Positions 28,539 through 36,155 are shown, numbered from the stretch's first letter. The stretch: DNA of 36,669 nucleotides from an uncultured Eubacteriales bacterium (GCA_949299375.1 CASGAH010000013.1:1-36669), one strand, 5' to 3'. Notes: generated by a model not told the origin, from the sequence alone. Numbers and translations: made by a program.

Positions 28539-29132
28539 TTATTTGGAATACAACTCGACGATAAGCATTTCATTGACCGGAACATCAATCATTTCTCTGG
28601 TCGGTAACTGCTTTACAACACCGCTTAACGCTTCCAGATCGCACTCTAACCATTCCGGAACCAATCTTGCAGCGGTTACTTCCGCGATCGCTTTATATCG
28701 ATCAGATTCCTTGCACTTGTCCTTGATGGCAATCGTATCCCCTGCCTTAATCAGGTAGGAAGGGATGTTGATGCATTTGCCATTGACAAGAACGTGCTTA
28801 TGGTCAACAATCTGTCTTGCTTCCATTCTTGTTCTTGCCATTCCCATGCGGAACAGCACGTTGTCCAATCTTCTCTCGAGAAGAATCATCAGGTTTTCAC
28901 CGGCCTGACCATTCATTCTCTCTGCTTTTTTATAGTAATTTCTGAAAGGCTTCTCTAACACACCATAAATGAATTTTGCCTTCTGCTTTTCACGCAGCTG
29001 AAGACCGTATTCACTCATTTTCTTATTTGCTCTACTGGATTCTCTGGTGGATTTCTTTGCAATTCCCAAATAAATTGGATCCATACCGAGAGATCTGCAT
29101 CTTTTCAGAACAGGAACTCTATTTACTGCCAC
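28539..29132 (-). CDS. rpsD: 30S ribosomal protein S4
   Basis: The 197-residue protein is a primary 16S rRNA binder and in many bacteria a translational repressor of its own operon. The S4 RNA-binding domain is seen in RLDNVLFRMGMARTRMEARQ and HKHVLVNGKCINIPSYLI. The N-terminal region has no Cys-X2-Cys zinc site, so it is the zinc-free type. The start is a GTG at 29132 with GGAGG nine bases upstream. Its place between rpsK and rpoA is the proteobacterial and clostridial arrangement; in B. subtilis rpsD is elsewhere. The 100-base gap to rpoA could hold an S4 target, but no motif was recognised. Confidence 0.97.
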   Translation of the reverse strand: MAVNRVPVLKRCRSLGMDPIYLGIAKKSTRESSRANKKMSEYGLQLREKQKAKFIYGVLEKPFRNYYKKAERMNGQAGENLMILLERRLDNVLFRMGMARTRMEARQIVDHKHVLVNGKCINIPSYLIKAGDTIAIKDKCKESDRYKAIAEVTAARLVPEWLECDLEALSGVVKQLPTREMIDVPVNEMLIVELYSK

Positions 29133-29151
29133 TTTAAAGCACCTCCTAATC

Positions 29152-29550
29152 TTATACTCTTCTGCGTTTTGGCGGACGGCATCCGTTGTGCGGCACTGGA
29201 GTTACATCCTTGATGCTTGTCACTTCCAGGCCACAAGCCTGAAGCGCACGAATGGCTGCCTCACGGCCGGCACCCGGTCCCTTTACCATCACATCAACAT
29301 ATTTCAAGCCATGAATTAAAGCTGCTTTCGTTGCAGTTTCTGCTGCCATCTGAGCTGCATAAGGAGTAGATTTCCTTGAACCTTTGAATCCAAGACCGCC
29401 TGCGCTGGCCCAGGACAATGCGTTGCCCTGAGTATCCGTCAACGTAACAATTGTATTGTTAAAAGAAGACTGGATATGAGCCTGGCCACGTTCAACGTTT
29501 TTCTTTACTCTTTTCTTCGCTACCTTTTTCGTAGCACTTGTTTTAGCCAT
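29152..29550 (-). CDS. rpsK: 30S ribosomal protein S11
   Basis: The 132-residue protein sits on the 30S platform beside the E site. It has the family landmarks [47 protein letters not shown] and the C-terminal [19 protein letters not shown] at 29550 has GGGAGGTTAG upstream. It is 19 bases before rpsD and 154 bases after the damaged rpsM, a longer gap than usual, containing a GC-rich hairpin. Confidence 0.98.
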   Translation of the reverse strand: MAKTSATKKVAKKRVKKNVERGQAHIQSSFNNTIVTLTDTQGNALSWASAGGLGFKGSRKSTPYAAQMAAETATKAALIHGLKYVDVMVKGPGAGREAAIRALQACGLEVTSIKDVTPVPHNGCRPPKRRRV

Positions 29551-29625
29551 ATTAAAACTAACCTCCCTTATGGGTTCTTCCTTATTATTAGACTCATTCT
29601 ACGAATTACTGGAAACAAAATGGGT

Positions 29626-29641
29626 GAGGGGCGATCCCCTC
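29626..29641 (-). repeat. GC-rich hairpin in the rpsM-rpsK gap
   Basis: GAGGGG and CCCCTC are separated by a 4-base loop, inside the 154-base region between the rpsM remnant and rpsK. There is no T-tract, so it is not an intrinsic terminator in either direction. It may affect mRNA processing or stability. Confidence 0.45.
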
Positions 29642-29691
29642 CGGCAAAGCAGGAAGAATTCCGGAACACCATATGCGGAAAATCCCGGCAG

Positions 29692-29985
29692 TCACCTATT
29701 TTCATTATTTCTTCTTGTTTGCAACTGTCTTCTTCGGTCCCTTGCGAGTTCTTGCGTTGGTCTTTGTTCTCTTCTCAAATCACCTTCTACCATCTGACTG
29801 GCATCGATCACGTCACGGATTCTGGCAACTTCCTCATCTGTCAAATCCTTTACGCGAGTGTCCGGATTCACATTGGCCTCTGCCAAAATACGATTGGAGC
29901 TTACTCTACCGATACCGTAGATGTAAGTCAAACCGATCTCTACACGCTTTTCTCTTGGTAAGTCAACACCAGATATACGAGCCAT
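29692..29985 (-). pseudogene. rpsM: 30S ribosomal protein S13, internal out-of-frame deletion
   Basis: S13 contacts 16S rRNA in the 30S head and 5S-side bridges, and is normally about 122 residues. Residues 1-73 are normal, from [20 protein letters not shown] to the segment VEGDLRRE. The frame then reads [14 protein letters not shown] and on to a TGA at 29692, which is not S13. In the +1 frame the true S13 tail [20 protein letters not shown] is intact, ending at a TAA at 29705. About 28 codons between these parts, the conserved IALNIKRLMEIG...RGLPVRGQ region, are missing. The junction lies in 29767-29772 (AGAGAA on the minus strand), and a copy of AGAGAA at each edge would explain a deletion of about 88 bases. 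Either the gene is broken or the sequence is misassembled. Confidence 0.88.
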
Positions 29986-30231
29986 GTGTCAATACCTCCA
30001 TACATATTTTTCATTCTTAGCATTTTACTGCACTGCTGCGCACTTTTGCGCATCCAGAGCAAGAAACCGCTTCTGCCGTGTACGCCATCCCACAGGCGCT
30101 GAAATGCTGCCGGCCGCAGTTTCTCATGGGATTTTATTTTTTTATCACTTACCACTCTGCCGAGTGGTTCATGACACAGCCGCCTACATCGTCTCAATGA
30201 TTATGACCCTATTTTAGCGCCACGAGTATAC
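29986..30231 (-). promoter_or_regulatory. Structured leader of rpsM
   Basis: The roughly 240-nt leader from the promoter at 30232-30260 holds three clear hairpins: ACCACTC-loop-GAGTGGT (30151-30168); ATCCCA/TGGGAT (30087-30132) enclosing CTGC/GCAG; and TGCGCA-CTTT-TGCGCA (30037-30052). No open frame of credible gene character was seen. With the 88 bases further back to rpmJ it forms a 334-base gene-free stretch. The ribosome binding site GGAGG lies ten bases before the start at 29985. Confidence 0.5.
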
Positions 30232-30260
30232 ATTATAGCGCATAACGGCACAAAAAGCAA
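30232..30260 (-). promoter_or_regulatory. Promoter upstream of rpsM
   Basis: On the minus strand TTGCTT (30255-30260) and a perfect TATAAT (30232-30237) lie 17 bases apart. It would start a transcript for rpsM-rpsK-rpsD-rpoA-rplQ independent of the spc part. Confidence 0.75.
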
Positions 30261-30319
30261 GTCTTTTTTTCCTGTATTTCCAAAAAAAGTCCTGCGCGCC
30301 TCAAAAAACATATGACACA

Positions 30320-30433
30320 TTATCCCTGTCTCTGCTTATGCTTCGGATTTTCGCAGATGATGCGAATGGATCCTTTTCTCTTAATTACCTTGCATTTTTC
30401 GCAAATTGGTTTTACAGATGCTCTGACCTTCAT
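30320..30433 (-). CDS. rpmJ: 50S ribosomal protein L36
   Basis: This 37-residue protein stabilises 23S rRNA folding near the peptidyl transferase side. The sequence begins [17 protein letters not shown] and ends PKHKQRQG. Cys11, Cys14, Cys27 and His32 form the zinc-ribbon of the C+ type, so a zinc-independent copy is not what is encoded here. ATG at 30433 has AAAGGAG with good spacing. It lies between infA and rpsM in the standard order. Confidence 0.97.
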   Translation of the reverse strand: MKVRASVKPICEKCKVIKRKGSIRIICENPKHKQRQG

Positions 30434-30476
30434 TGTTTTCTCCTTTCCTGTACCTGAGAAAAACAGATTGTGAATG

Positions 30477-30500
30477 GCCCATTGTCTAGAACCAATGGGC
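30477..30500 (-). repeat. Perfect hairpin in the rpmJ leader
   Basis: GCCCATTG and CAATGGGC form an 8-bp stem with an 8-base loop, 44 bases before rpmJ. No T-tract follows on the minus strand (CATTCACAATCTG), so it looks more like a regulatory or protective hairpin than a terminator. On the plus strand TTTCTGC follows. Confidence 0.55.
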
Positions 30501-30595
30501 TTTCTGCTTCATCGGCCTCATTTCAAACAGTCCGGCAGCCATGCGCTGTATTTCCGTTGGTACATCTTTCCCTATAGAACGCAAGTCCACCTCGT

Positions 30596-30625
30596 ATTAT
30601 ACTACAGTCTTTTTTCAAAAGTCAA
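30596..30625 (-). promoter_or_regulatory. Promoter upstream of rpmJ
   Basis: On the minus strand TTGACT (30620-30625) and TATAAT (30596-30601) lie 18 bases apart in the 215-base infA-rpmJ gap, about 160 bases before rpmJ. Confidence 0.72.
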
Positions 30626-30648
30626 GGAAATTTTGCATTATATTGCGC

Positions 30649-30867
30649 TTATTTATCTCTCCAGACAATTCTTCCTTTTGTCAGGTCGTAGGGTGACATT
30701 TCAATGGTCACTTTGTCGCCTGGCAAAATACGGATGAAATTCATTCTCAGTTTGCCGCTCAGATGCGCCAGCACAACCATACCGTTTTGCAACTCCACAC
30801 GGAATGTCGTATTGGGCAGTTTCTCAATGACTTTTCCCTCAATTTCGATTGCGTCCGCTTTCGACAT
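30649..30867 (-). CDS. infA: Translation initiation factor IF-1
   Basis: The 72-residue OB-fold protein binds the ribosomal A site during initiation. It begins [18 protein letters not shown] and ends [10 protein letters not shown], with the OB strand [20 protein letters not shown], full family length. ATG at 30867 has AGGAGGTTTGAC. It is 18 bases after map, and no KOW-domain gene intervenes. Confidence 0.98.
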   Translation of the reverse strand: MSKADAIEIEGKVIEKLPNTTFRVELQNGMVVLAHLSGKLRMNFIRILPGDKVTIEMSPYDLTKGRIVWRDK

Positions 30868-30885
30868 GTCAAACCTCCTGTTGAT

Positions 30886-31653
30886 TTATGCGTTTCGAGA
30901 AGCCGGCAGCGTTAAAATCTCCGGATCCCCGTCTGTGATCAATATCGTATTTTCATAATGGGCAGCGAGCGATCCGTCCGCCGTCACTACGGTCCAGTCG
31001 TCGTCCAGCCATGCGATCTCATATCCGCCGGCTGTGATCATCGGTTCCACTGCCAGCGTCATGCCCGGACGGAGTTTGATTCCTCTCCCGATCGGTTTAT
31101 AATTGGGAATCTGCGGGTCCTCGTGAAGGTGCGTCCCGATTCCGTGTCCGACCATATCTCTCACGACTCCAAACCCGTAGCTCTCGCAGTACTTCTGGAT
31201 TGCAACGGAGATTTCGTGCAGATGATGCCCTGCTCTGGCATACTGAATTCCTTCAAAGAAACTTTGCTTGGTTACATCCATCAATTTTTGTGCCAAAGGG
31301 CTGACGATTCCAACGCCGTACGTTCTGGCGGCATCGGAGTGATATCCTTTATAAATCAGACCGGCATCCAGACTCACAATATCGCCCTCTTTTAGAATCC
31401 TCTTCTTGCTTGGGATTCCATGCACCACCTCTTCGTTCACCGATACGCAAATCGATGCCGGATATCCTTCATAGTGAAGGAAATTCGGGACGCATCCGAA
31501 GCTGCGGATGATCTCCTCTCCCCTCTTGTCGATTTCCCAAGTAGAAATTCCAGGGCGAATGATCTTCCCCAACTCCTCGTGTACAATGGACAGCAGACGG
31601 CATGACTCCCGCATAAGTTCAATTTCTTTGGGAGACTTAATTGTTACTGACAT
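30886..31653 (-). CDS. map: Methionine aminopeptidase, type I
   Basis: The 255-residue enzyme removes N-terminal Met from nascent proteins in the cytosol. Metal ligands are visible in order: Asp in VSLDAGLIYKGYHSDAARTYG (two Asp), His in GHGIGTHLHEDP, Glu in TLAVEPMITAGG and the final Glu in AAHYENTILIT. It has no N-terminal zinc-finger extension. The start at 31653 has GGAGGATCATACG upstream; the longer open frame to 31731 runs through the adk-map hairpins and is rejected. It lies between adk and infA, the standard spc position. Confidence 0.97.
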   Translation of the reverse strand: MSVTIKSPKEIELMRESCRLLSIVHEELGKIIRPGISTWEIDKRGEEIIRSFGCVPNFLHYEGYPASICVSVNEEVVHGIPSKKRILKEGDIVSLDAGLIYKGYHSDAARTYGVGIVSPLAQKLMDVTKQSFFEGIQYARAGHHLHEISVAIQKYCESYGFGVVRDMVGHGIGTHLHEDPQIPNYKPIGRGIKLRPGMTLAVEPMITAGGYEIAWLDDDWTVVTADGSLAAHYENTILITDGDPEILTLPASRNA

Positions 31654-31759
31654 CGTATGATCCTCCATCTGATCAGGGAACCGAAACGCTCCCGGGAAAT
31701 GTCCCCGGGAAGCGCCCGGCTCGTTTGTCACGGATTCCTTCCATCAGTGACGGGATTGT
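31654..31759 (-). repeat. Two hairpins in the adk-map gap
   Basis: The first pairs CGCT-T-CCCGGG with CCCGGGAGCG (31687-31714), about ten base pairs with one bulge. The second pairs GTCAC with GTGAC (31727-31751). Neither is followed by a T-tract. They may tune the relative output of adk and map or stop exonucleases. Confidence 0.5.
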
Positions 31760-32404
31760 TTACGCTCCCAAAATGGAAGTGATTTCATGGAAGACAGCTT
31801 CCATGTCCTTCGTCCCGTCTACCGCCCGTAAAATCCCTTTGCCGCTGTAGTAATCGATGAGCGGCTGTGTCTGCGCATGATAAACTTCCAGCCGTCTTGT
31901 CACCGTTTCCGGCTTATCGTCATCGCGCAAAATCAATGTGCTGCCGCAGCGATCGCAGATCCCTTCCTGAACGGGCGGGATGTGTTCGATGTGGTACGTT
32001 GCTCCACATGAAACGCAGGCGCGGCGTCCGGACATTCTGCGAACGATGTTTTCATCCGGAACGTCCACATCAATTGCATAATCAACGGCTGTTCCAAGTG
32101 TCGTCAGCGCTGCATCCAGAGCCTCTGCCTGAGGAATGGTTCTCGGGAATCCATCCAGAACATATCCCTTCGCGCAGTCGTCCTTCTGCACACGATCCAC
32201 TACAAGGTCCACAACAAGCTCATCCGGGACAAGCAGGCCCTGGTCCATGTATTCCTTCGCTTTCCTTCCCAGCTCGGTTCCGTTTTTGATGTTTGCACGG
32301 AAAATGTCGCCGGTTGAAATGTGTGGAATTCCATAGTTGTCCGCAATCTTCTTTGCCTGAGTACCTTTTCCAGCCCCAGGAGCGCCTAACATGATGATCT
32401 TCAT
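31760..32404 (-). CDS. adk: Adenylate kinase, zinc-LID type
   Basis: The 214-residue enzyme equilibrates ATP, AMP and ADP. The P-loop is GAPGAGKGTQAKKI, the AMP site shows ISTGDIFR and GYVLDGFPRTIPQA, and the LID has Cys-X2-Cys pairs (CVSCGATYH and CDRCGSTLIL) that bind zinc, as in Gram-positive enzymes. The ATG at 32404 is preceded by AGAGG at seven bases, chosen over a GTG two codons upstream. It sits between secY and map. Confidence 0.98.
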   Translation of the reverse strand: MKIIMLGAPGAGKGTQAKKIADNYGIPHISTGDIFRANIKNGTELGRKAKEYMDQGLLVPDELVVDLVVDRVQKDDCAKGYVLDGFPRTIPQAEALDAALTTLGTAVDYAIDVDVPDENIVRRMSGRRACVSCGATYHIEHIPPVQEGICDRCGSTLILRDDDKPETVTRRLEVYHAQTQPLIDYYSGKGILRAVDGTKDMEAVFHEITSILGA

Positions 32405-32475
32405 AATCACACCTCTTTCCTGTTTTGGGGTTTTACAACAAGTTGCTCGGTTACGTGTTTTGTACTAATGTAACA

Positions 32476-32508
32476 TTTGTCCGGAGGGACAGATCCCCCC
32501 CGGACAAA
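32476..32508 (-). repeat. Hairpin after secY
   Basis: TTTGTCCGG pairs with CCGGACAAA, nine base pairs, around a G-rich/TCCC inner helix, starting four bases past the secY stop. The bases after it are TGTTACATTAG, so the T-tract is weak. It may be a partial terminator or a processing hairpin between secY and adk. Confidence 0.55.
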
Positions 32509-32512
32509 CGGA

Positions 32513-33820
32513 TTAGTCATTCAAAAAGCCTTTGTAATTGCGAACCAGCATTTTCGATTCAATCTGTTTGATTGTCTCCATGATGACACTGACTACAATG
32601 ATAATGGAAGTACCGCCAAATGAGAGACGGCTTACGCTGAACACACCGCTGATTACGATCGGGAATACGGCTACGATGGTAAGACCTGCCGCACCGATCA
32701 GCACGATGTTGTTCAACACGCGGCTCAAATAGTCGGATGTATTTTTTCCAGGACGAATTCCCGGGATGAAGCCGCCTTGTTTTTTCATATTGGTTGCAAT
32801 CTCAATCGGATTGAACGTGATGGCTGTATAGAAATAAGCGAATGCAACGATCAATACGATGTAAATGATCAGACCGATGGAGTAAACCGGCGCTTTCGGT
32901 ACACACCAGTTGGAAGAGCTCAGCATCATCAGAATCTTTCCGCCGAATGTCGTATAATCCACATCAAAAAACTGTGCAATGACAACCGGGAAAGACATGA
33001 TGGAGGAGGCAAAGATTACCGGAATTACGCCTCCGGTGTTGACTTTCAGCGGAATGTGAGATCCCTGTCCGCCAACGCTTCTGCGCCCTACAACCTTCTG
33101 GGAATATTGAACCGGTATTCTGCGAACGGCATCGTTCAGAAGAACAACGAATACAACCATACCGATGATCACCGCAGCAATCACCACAAATGCAATTACC
33201 TGAATCGGGATGCTCTGCGATTTCATAAATTTGTCATACAGAATTCCAAGATCACTTGGCATACGAGAGAGGATGTTGATCAGCAGCACGATGGAAATAC
33301 CATTTCCAACACCTTTCTCTGTAATCTGCTCTCCGATCCACATCAGGAAGGCGCTTCCCGCTGTCAGAGCGCAGACAACAACAACGACGTTGTACCATGT
33401 ATAGTTTTCCAAAAGTCCGCTTCCGCCAAATCCAACCGCAATGGCGATCGCCTGAATCAGCGCCAGGGCAACCGTAACATAGCGGGTAATCTCTGCAATT
33501 TTTCGCTTTCCATCCTCCTCTTTGTTCATCTCCTCCAGCTTTGGAATTGCGATGGTGAGGAGCTGCATGATGATGGAGGATGTGATGTAAGGTGTGATAC
33601 TCAGTGCAAAGATGGAGAAGTCCTCAAAGGAACCGCCCGTGATTGCATTGAAGAAGTTGAAGGAATCCCCTGTCGAGAAGAAGTACTGGAAATAATCCGA
33701 GTTAACTCCCGGTACAGGCAGCTGGGCTCCCAGACGGATGATCACCAGCATGAACAAGGTAAACATCATTCTTGTTCGGATTTCTTTTACTTTAAATGCA
33801 TTTTGAAGTGTCTTAAACAT
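32513..33820 (-). CDS. secY: Preprotein translocase subunit SecY
   Basis: The 435-residue inner membrane protein is the channel of the Sec system. It starts [21 protein letters not shown] and has about ten hydrophobic spans. The cytosolic loop between spans 4 and 5 is seen in YSQKVVGRRS with GSHIPLKVNTGGVIPVIF, and the SecA-facing loop in NMKKQGGFIPGIRPGKNTSDYL. ATG at 33820 overlaps the rplO stop by one base (TAATG), with AGAGGTGAT upstream. It is in the usual spc position. Confidence 0.98.
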   Translation of the reverse strand: MFKTLQNAFKVKEIRTRMMFTLFMLVIIRLGAQLPVPGVNSDYFQYFFSTGDSFNFFNAITGGSFEDFSIFALSITPYITSSIIMQLLTIAIPKLEEMNKEEDGKRKIAEITRYVTVALALIQAIAIAVGFGGSGLLENYTWYNVVVVVCALTAGSAFLMWIGEQITEKGVGNGISIVLLINILSRMPSDLGILYDKFMKSQSIPIQVIAFVVIAAVIIGMVVFVVLLNDAVRRIPVQYSQKVVGRRSVGGQGSHIPLKVNTGGVIPVIFASSIMSFPVVIAQFFDVDYTTFGGKILMMLSSSNWCVPKAPVYSIGLIIYIVLIVAFAYFYTAITFNPIEIATNMKKQGGFIPGIRPGKNTSDYLSRVLNNIVLIGAAGLTIVAVFPIVISGVFSVSRLSFGGTSIIIVVSVIMETIKQIESKMLVRNYKGFLND

Positions 33821-34260
33821 TAGATCACCTCTGCACTTCCGCCTGCAGCTTCAATTTTAGCCTTTGCGCTTTCGCTGAATGCATTTACCTTTACGGTAAG
33901 CTTCTTCGTAATCTCTCCGTTTCCAAGAATCTTTACGCCGTCACGCGGATTCTTTACGATTTTTGCTTCCTTTAATGCCTCTACTGTGACAACAGCACCA
34001 TCTTCAAACGCATCCAATGCGTTCAGATTGATTGCGACGATTTCCTTCTCATTTCTATTGTGAAAACCTCTCTTCGGAAGTCTTCTGTACAAAGGCATCT
34101 GTCCGCCTTCAAAGCCTGGTCTTGGTGCTCCGGAACGGGCCTTCTGACCTTTGTGACCTTTTCCTGCGGTCTTTCCATTGCCTGATGCGTGTCCACGTCC
34201 TCTTCTGAAGTTATTGCTGTGAACAGAACCCTTTGCAGGCGTTAAATTCGATAAATTCAT
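33820..34260 (-). CDS. rplO: 50S ribosomal protein L15
   Basis: The 146-residue protein binds 23S rRNA and helps late assembly. It begins [18 protein letters not shown] and contains the conserved basic run [20 protein letters not shown] and [20 protein letters not shown] at 34260 has GGAGGTAATGTC; the longer frame to 34293 overlaps rpmD and is rejected. It overlaps secY by one base. Confidence 0.98.
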   Translation of the reverse strand: MNLSNLTPAKGSVHSNNFRRGRGHASGNGKTAGKGHKGQKARSGAPRPGFEGGQMPLYRRLPKRGFHNRNEKEIVAINLNALDAFEDGAVVTVEALKEAKIVKNPRDGVKILGNGEITKKLTVKVNAFSESAKAKIEAAGGSAEVI

Positions 34261-34282
34261 GACATTACCTCCTATTTGAAAA

Positions 34283-34462
34283 TCAGTCCGCAACTTCCTC
34301 TACAGTTACCAAATGATTTACCTTACGGATCATCCCTCTTACTGCAGCGTTGTCCGGTAATAATACAGTCTGTCTGATCTTATGAAGCCCCAGCGCCTCC
34401 ACTGTTTTCTTGTTCTTTGGAACTGCGCCGATTGCAGATTTTACCAATGTAACTTTTAACAT
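34283..34462 (-). CDS. rpmD: 50S ribosomal protein L30
   Basis: The 59-residue protein binds 23S rRNA. It begins [20 protein letters not shown] and has [20 protein letters not shown], both typical. The ATG at 34462 is chosen over the one two codons earlier, because GGAGG is eight bases from it and only two from the other. It is 22 bases before rplO and 13 after rpsE. Confidence 0.96.
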   Translation of the reverse strand: MLKVTLVKSAIGAVPKNKKTVEALGLHKIRQTVLLPDNAAVRGMIRKVNHLVTVEEVAD

Positions 34463-34475
34463 GTCCATGCCCTCC

Positions 34476-34982
34476 TTAGCTTAAAATCTCCTCGACTGTC
34501 TTACCGCGAAGTCTTGCTACTTCCTCCGGAGTCTTCAACTGCTTCAAGCCCTCGATTGTTGCCAATACAACATTCTGCTTATTGTTCGATCCCAAAGATT
34601 TTGTACGAATGTTCTTAATTCCTGCAACTTCCAATACGTTACGTGCCGGACCGCCTGCGATGATACCGGTACCTTCCGGAGATCTCTTCAGAAGAACCGA
34701 TGCGCTTCCGAACTTTCCAATATAGTCGTGAGGAATACTCTTATTTTCATCCAGCGGAATTTCTACCAGATTCTTTGTCGCATCTTCTCTCGCCTTGCGG
34801 ATTGCTTCCGGAATCTCGGCAGCCTTTCCAAGGCCGGCGCCAACGTGTCCGTTCTTGTCTCCGACAACAACCAATGCGGCAAAACGGAAGTTACGGCCAC
34901 CCTTTACAACCTTTGTTACACGCTTGATTGACACCGTCTTTTCTTCTAACTCTAACTGGCTCACATCAATAATCTGCTTCAT
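34476..34982 (-). CDS. rpsE: 30S ribosomal protein S5
   Basis: The 168-residue protein shapes the mRNA entry side and decoding accuracy. The N-terminal double-stranded RNA-binding domain shows [20 protein letters not shown] and [20 protein letters not shown]. The C-terminal half has [20 protein letters not shown], and the spectinomycin loop (VVKGGRNF) is normal. ATG at 34982 has GAGGAGGAAGAAG. Confidence 0.98.
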   Translation of the reverse strand: MKQIIDVSQLELEEKTVSIKRVTKVVKGGRNFRFAALVVVGDKNGHVGAGLGKAAEIPEAIRKAREDATKNLVEIPLDENKSIPHDYIGKFGSASVLLKRSPEGTGIIAGGPARNVLEVAGIKNIRTKSLGSNNKQNVVLATIEGLKQLKTPEEVARLRGKTVEEILS

Positions 34983-34997
34983 CTTCTTCCTCCTCTA

Positions 34998-35366
34998 TTA
35001 GAACTTCAAGCCGGCTTCACGGGCTGCATCTGCCAGTGCCTGAACCTTACCCTGGTAAATATAACCACCTCTGTCAAAAACAACCGTCTGAATGCCTGCC
35101 TCCAGCGCTCTCTGGGCAATTACCTTGCCGACATAAGCTGCTGCTGCAACGTCGTCTGTTTTCTCCAGTTCAGACTTGATTTCCTTCTGAAGCGTAGAAG
35201 CAGATACAAGTGTCTTTCCAACTGTATCGTCAATGATCTGTGCATACATGTGCTGATTGCTTCTGAATACTGCCAGACGCGGTCTCTCACTGGTACCGGC
35301 CAGATGTCTGCGCAATCTTCTATGCTTTTCTGTACGAACTTCCGCTCTTGATACCTTACTAACCAT
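34998..35366 (-). CDS. rplR: 50S ribosomal protein L18
   Basis: The 122-residue protein links 5S rRNA to the large subunit. It shows [52 protein letters not shown] and the closing GLKF. ATG at 35366 has AGAGAGGATAAGAAA. It sits between rplF and rpsE with short gaps. Confidence 0.98.
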   Translation of the reverse strand: MVSKVSRAEVRTEKHRRLRRHLAGTSERPRLAVFRSNQHMYAQIIDDTVGKTLVSASTLQKEIKSELEKTDDVAAAAYVGKVIAQRALEAGIQTVVFDRGGYIYQGKVQALADAAREAGLKF

Positions 35367-35384
35367 TTTCTTATCCTCTCTTTA

Positions 35385-35927
35385 TTATTTCTTACCGGTC
35401 TTGCCGACTTTCCGTCTGATGGTTTCCTCTGCATATTTGATTCCCTTGCCCTTGTACGGCTCAGGTCTTCTCTTGTCTCGGATCTCAGCAGCGAACTGAC
35501 CAACCTTCTCCTTGTCAATTCCCTTTACGATGATCTTGTTCTGACCATCCATAACGGTCTCAATGCCTTCCGGATCCACCATCTCTACCTGGTGAGAGTA
35601 ACCAAGGTTCAGAACCAGCTTCTTTCCTGTCTTAGCGCCTCTGTAACCAACACCGTTGATTTCCAGAACCTTCTCATATCCCTTTAAAACGCCGACAACC
35701 ATATTGTTGATCAGTGTTCTTGTCAAACCGTGAAGAGACTTCATTCTCTTTAAATCGTTCGGTCTGCTTACAATCACATGGCCGGCCTCTACCTTGATGT
35801 CCATCTCTGCCGGCAGCACTCTCTCAAGGGTTCCCTTCGGTCCCTTTACTGTCACTTTGTTATTTTCTGCAATCTCAACAGTCACACCTGCCGGAATCGC
35901 GATTGGCATTTTTCCTATCCGTGACAT
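35385..35927 (-). CDS. rplF: 50S ribosomal protein L6
   Basis: The 180-residue protein has two related domains and lies by the factor-binding region of the large subunit. It starts [19 protein letters not shown], contains [10 protein letters not shown] and LGYSHQVEM, and ends [23 protein letters not shown] at 35927 has GAGGAGGTACGGGC. It follows rpsH after 349 bases, far more than the usual short gap, and that gap carries its own promoter and RNA structure, so L6 and the genes after it can be made independently of rpsH. Confidence 0.98.
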   Translation of the reverse strand: MSRIGKMPIAIPAGVTVEIAENNKVTVKGPKGTLERVLPAEMDIKVEAGHVIVSRPNDLKRMKSLHGLTRTLINNMVVGVLKGYEKVLEINGVGYRGAKTGKKLVLNLGYSHQVEMVDPEGIETVMDGQNKIIVKGIDKEKVGQFAAEIRDKRRPEPYKGKGIKYAEETIRRKVGKTGKK

Positions 35928-35969
35928 GCCCGTACCTCCTCAATAAAATAAACATTTTCCATAAAAGTA

Positions 35970-36016
35970 CTCTGTGATTTCGGATGTGCAGCGTATCGCC
36001 GCCCGAGACCACAGAG
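35970..36016 (-). promoter_or_regulatory. Three-helix leader hairpin upstream of rplF
   Basis: The minus-strand RNA can stack CTCTGTG/CACAGAG (35970-35976 with 36010-36016), TCGG/CCGA (35980-35983 with 36003-36006) and GCGGCG-ATA-CGCTGC, with a symmetric GTC/AAT internal loop and a one-sided ACAT bulge. This 17-bp broken stem is 40 bases before the rplF start. It resembles ribosomal-protein leader RNAs in form, but matches none I know by sequence. Confidence 0.6.
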
Positions 36017-36036
36017 CAACCATATTCAATTGGAAA

Positions 36037-36057
36037 GGAATGACCACAGGTCATACC
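36037..36057. promoter_or_regulatory. Palindrome at the predicted rplF transcription start
   Basis: On the minus strand GGTATGACC-TGT-GGTCATTCC is a 9-bp dyad with one mismatch, beginning about six bases after the -10 box. It could be an operator or a 5'-terminal RNA hairpin. Confidence 0.6.
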
Positions 36058-36062
36058 TTTTT

Positions 36063-36091
36063 AGTATATCATAGAATATCCAGAATTTCCA
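36063..36091 (-). promoter_or_regulatory. Internal promoter upstream of rplF
   Basis: On the minus strand TGGAAA (36086-36091) and TATACT (36063-36068) are 17 bases apart, in an A/T-rich tract. The -35 matches four of six consensus bases and the -10 five of six. It would produce a leader of about 130 nt for rplF-rplR-rpsE-rpmD-rplO-secY. Confidence 0.62.
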
Positions 36092-36155
36092 GTATTTTTT
36101 CGGCTTTTTACAAAAAACCTTACCGACACAGGACTGCTCTGGTCATATTCTATCA

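Noticed and set aside
29692..29985. Programmed frameshift in rpsM
   Set aside because: A shift alone would not restore S13, because about 28 conserved codons between the two frames are absent. No slippery heptamer with a downstream structure is seen at the junction.
29940..30197. 85-codon minus-strand open frame before rpsM
   Set aside because: It overlaps the start of rpsM in another frame, has no ribosome binding site, and its content is explained by the hairpin-rich leader.
31653..31731. N-terminal extension of methionine aminopeptidase
   Set aside because: The extra 26 codons run through the adk-map hairpins and lack a ribosome binding site; the start at 31653 has GGAGG.
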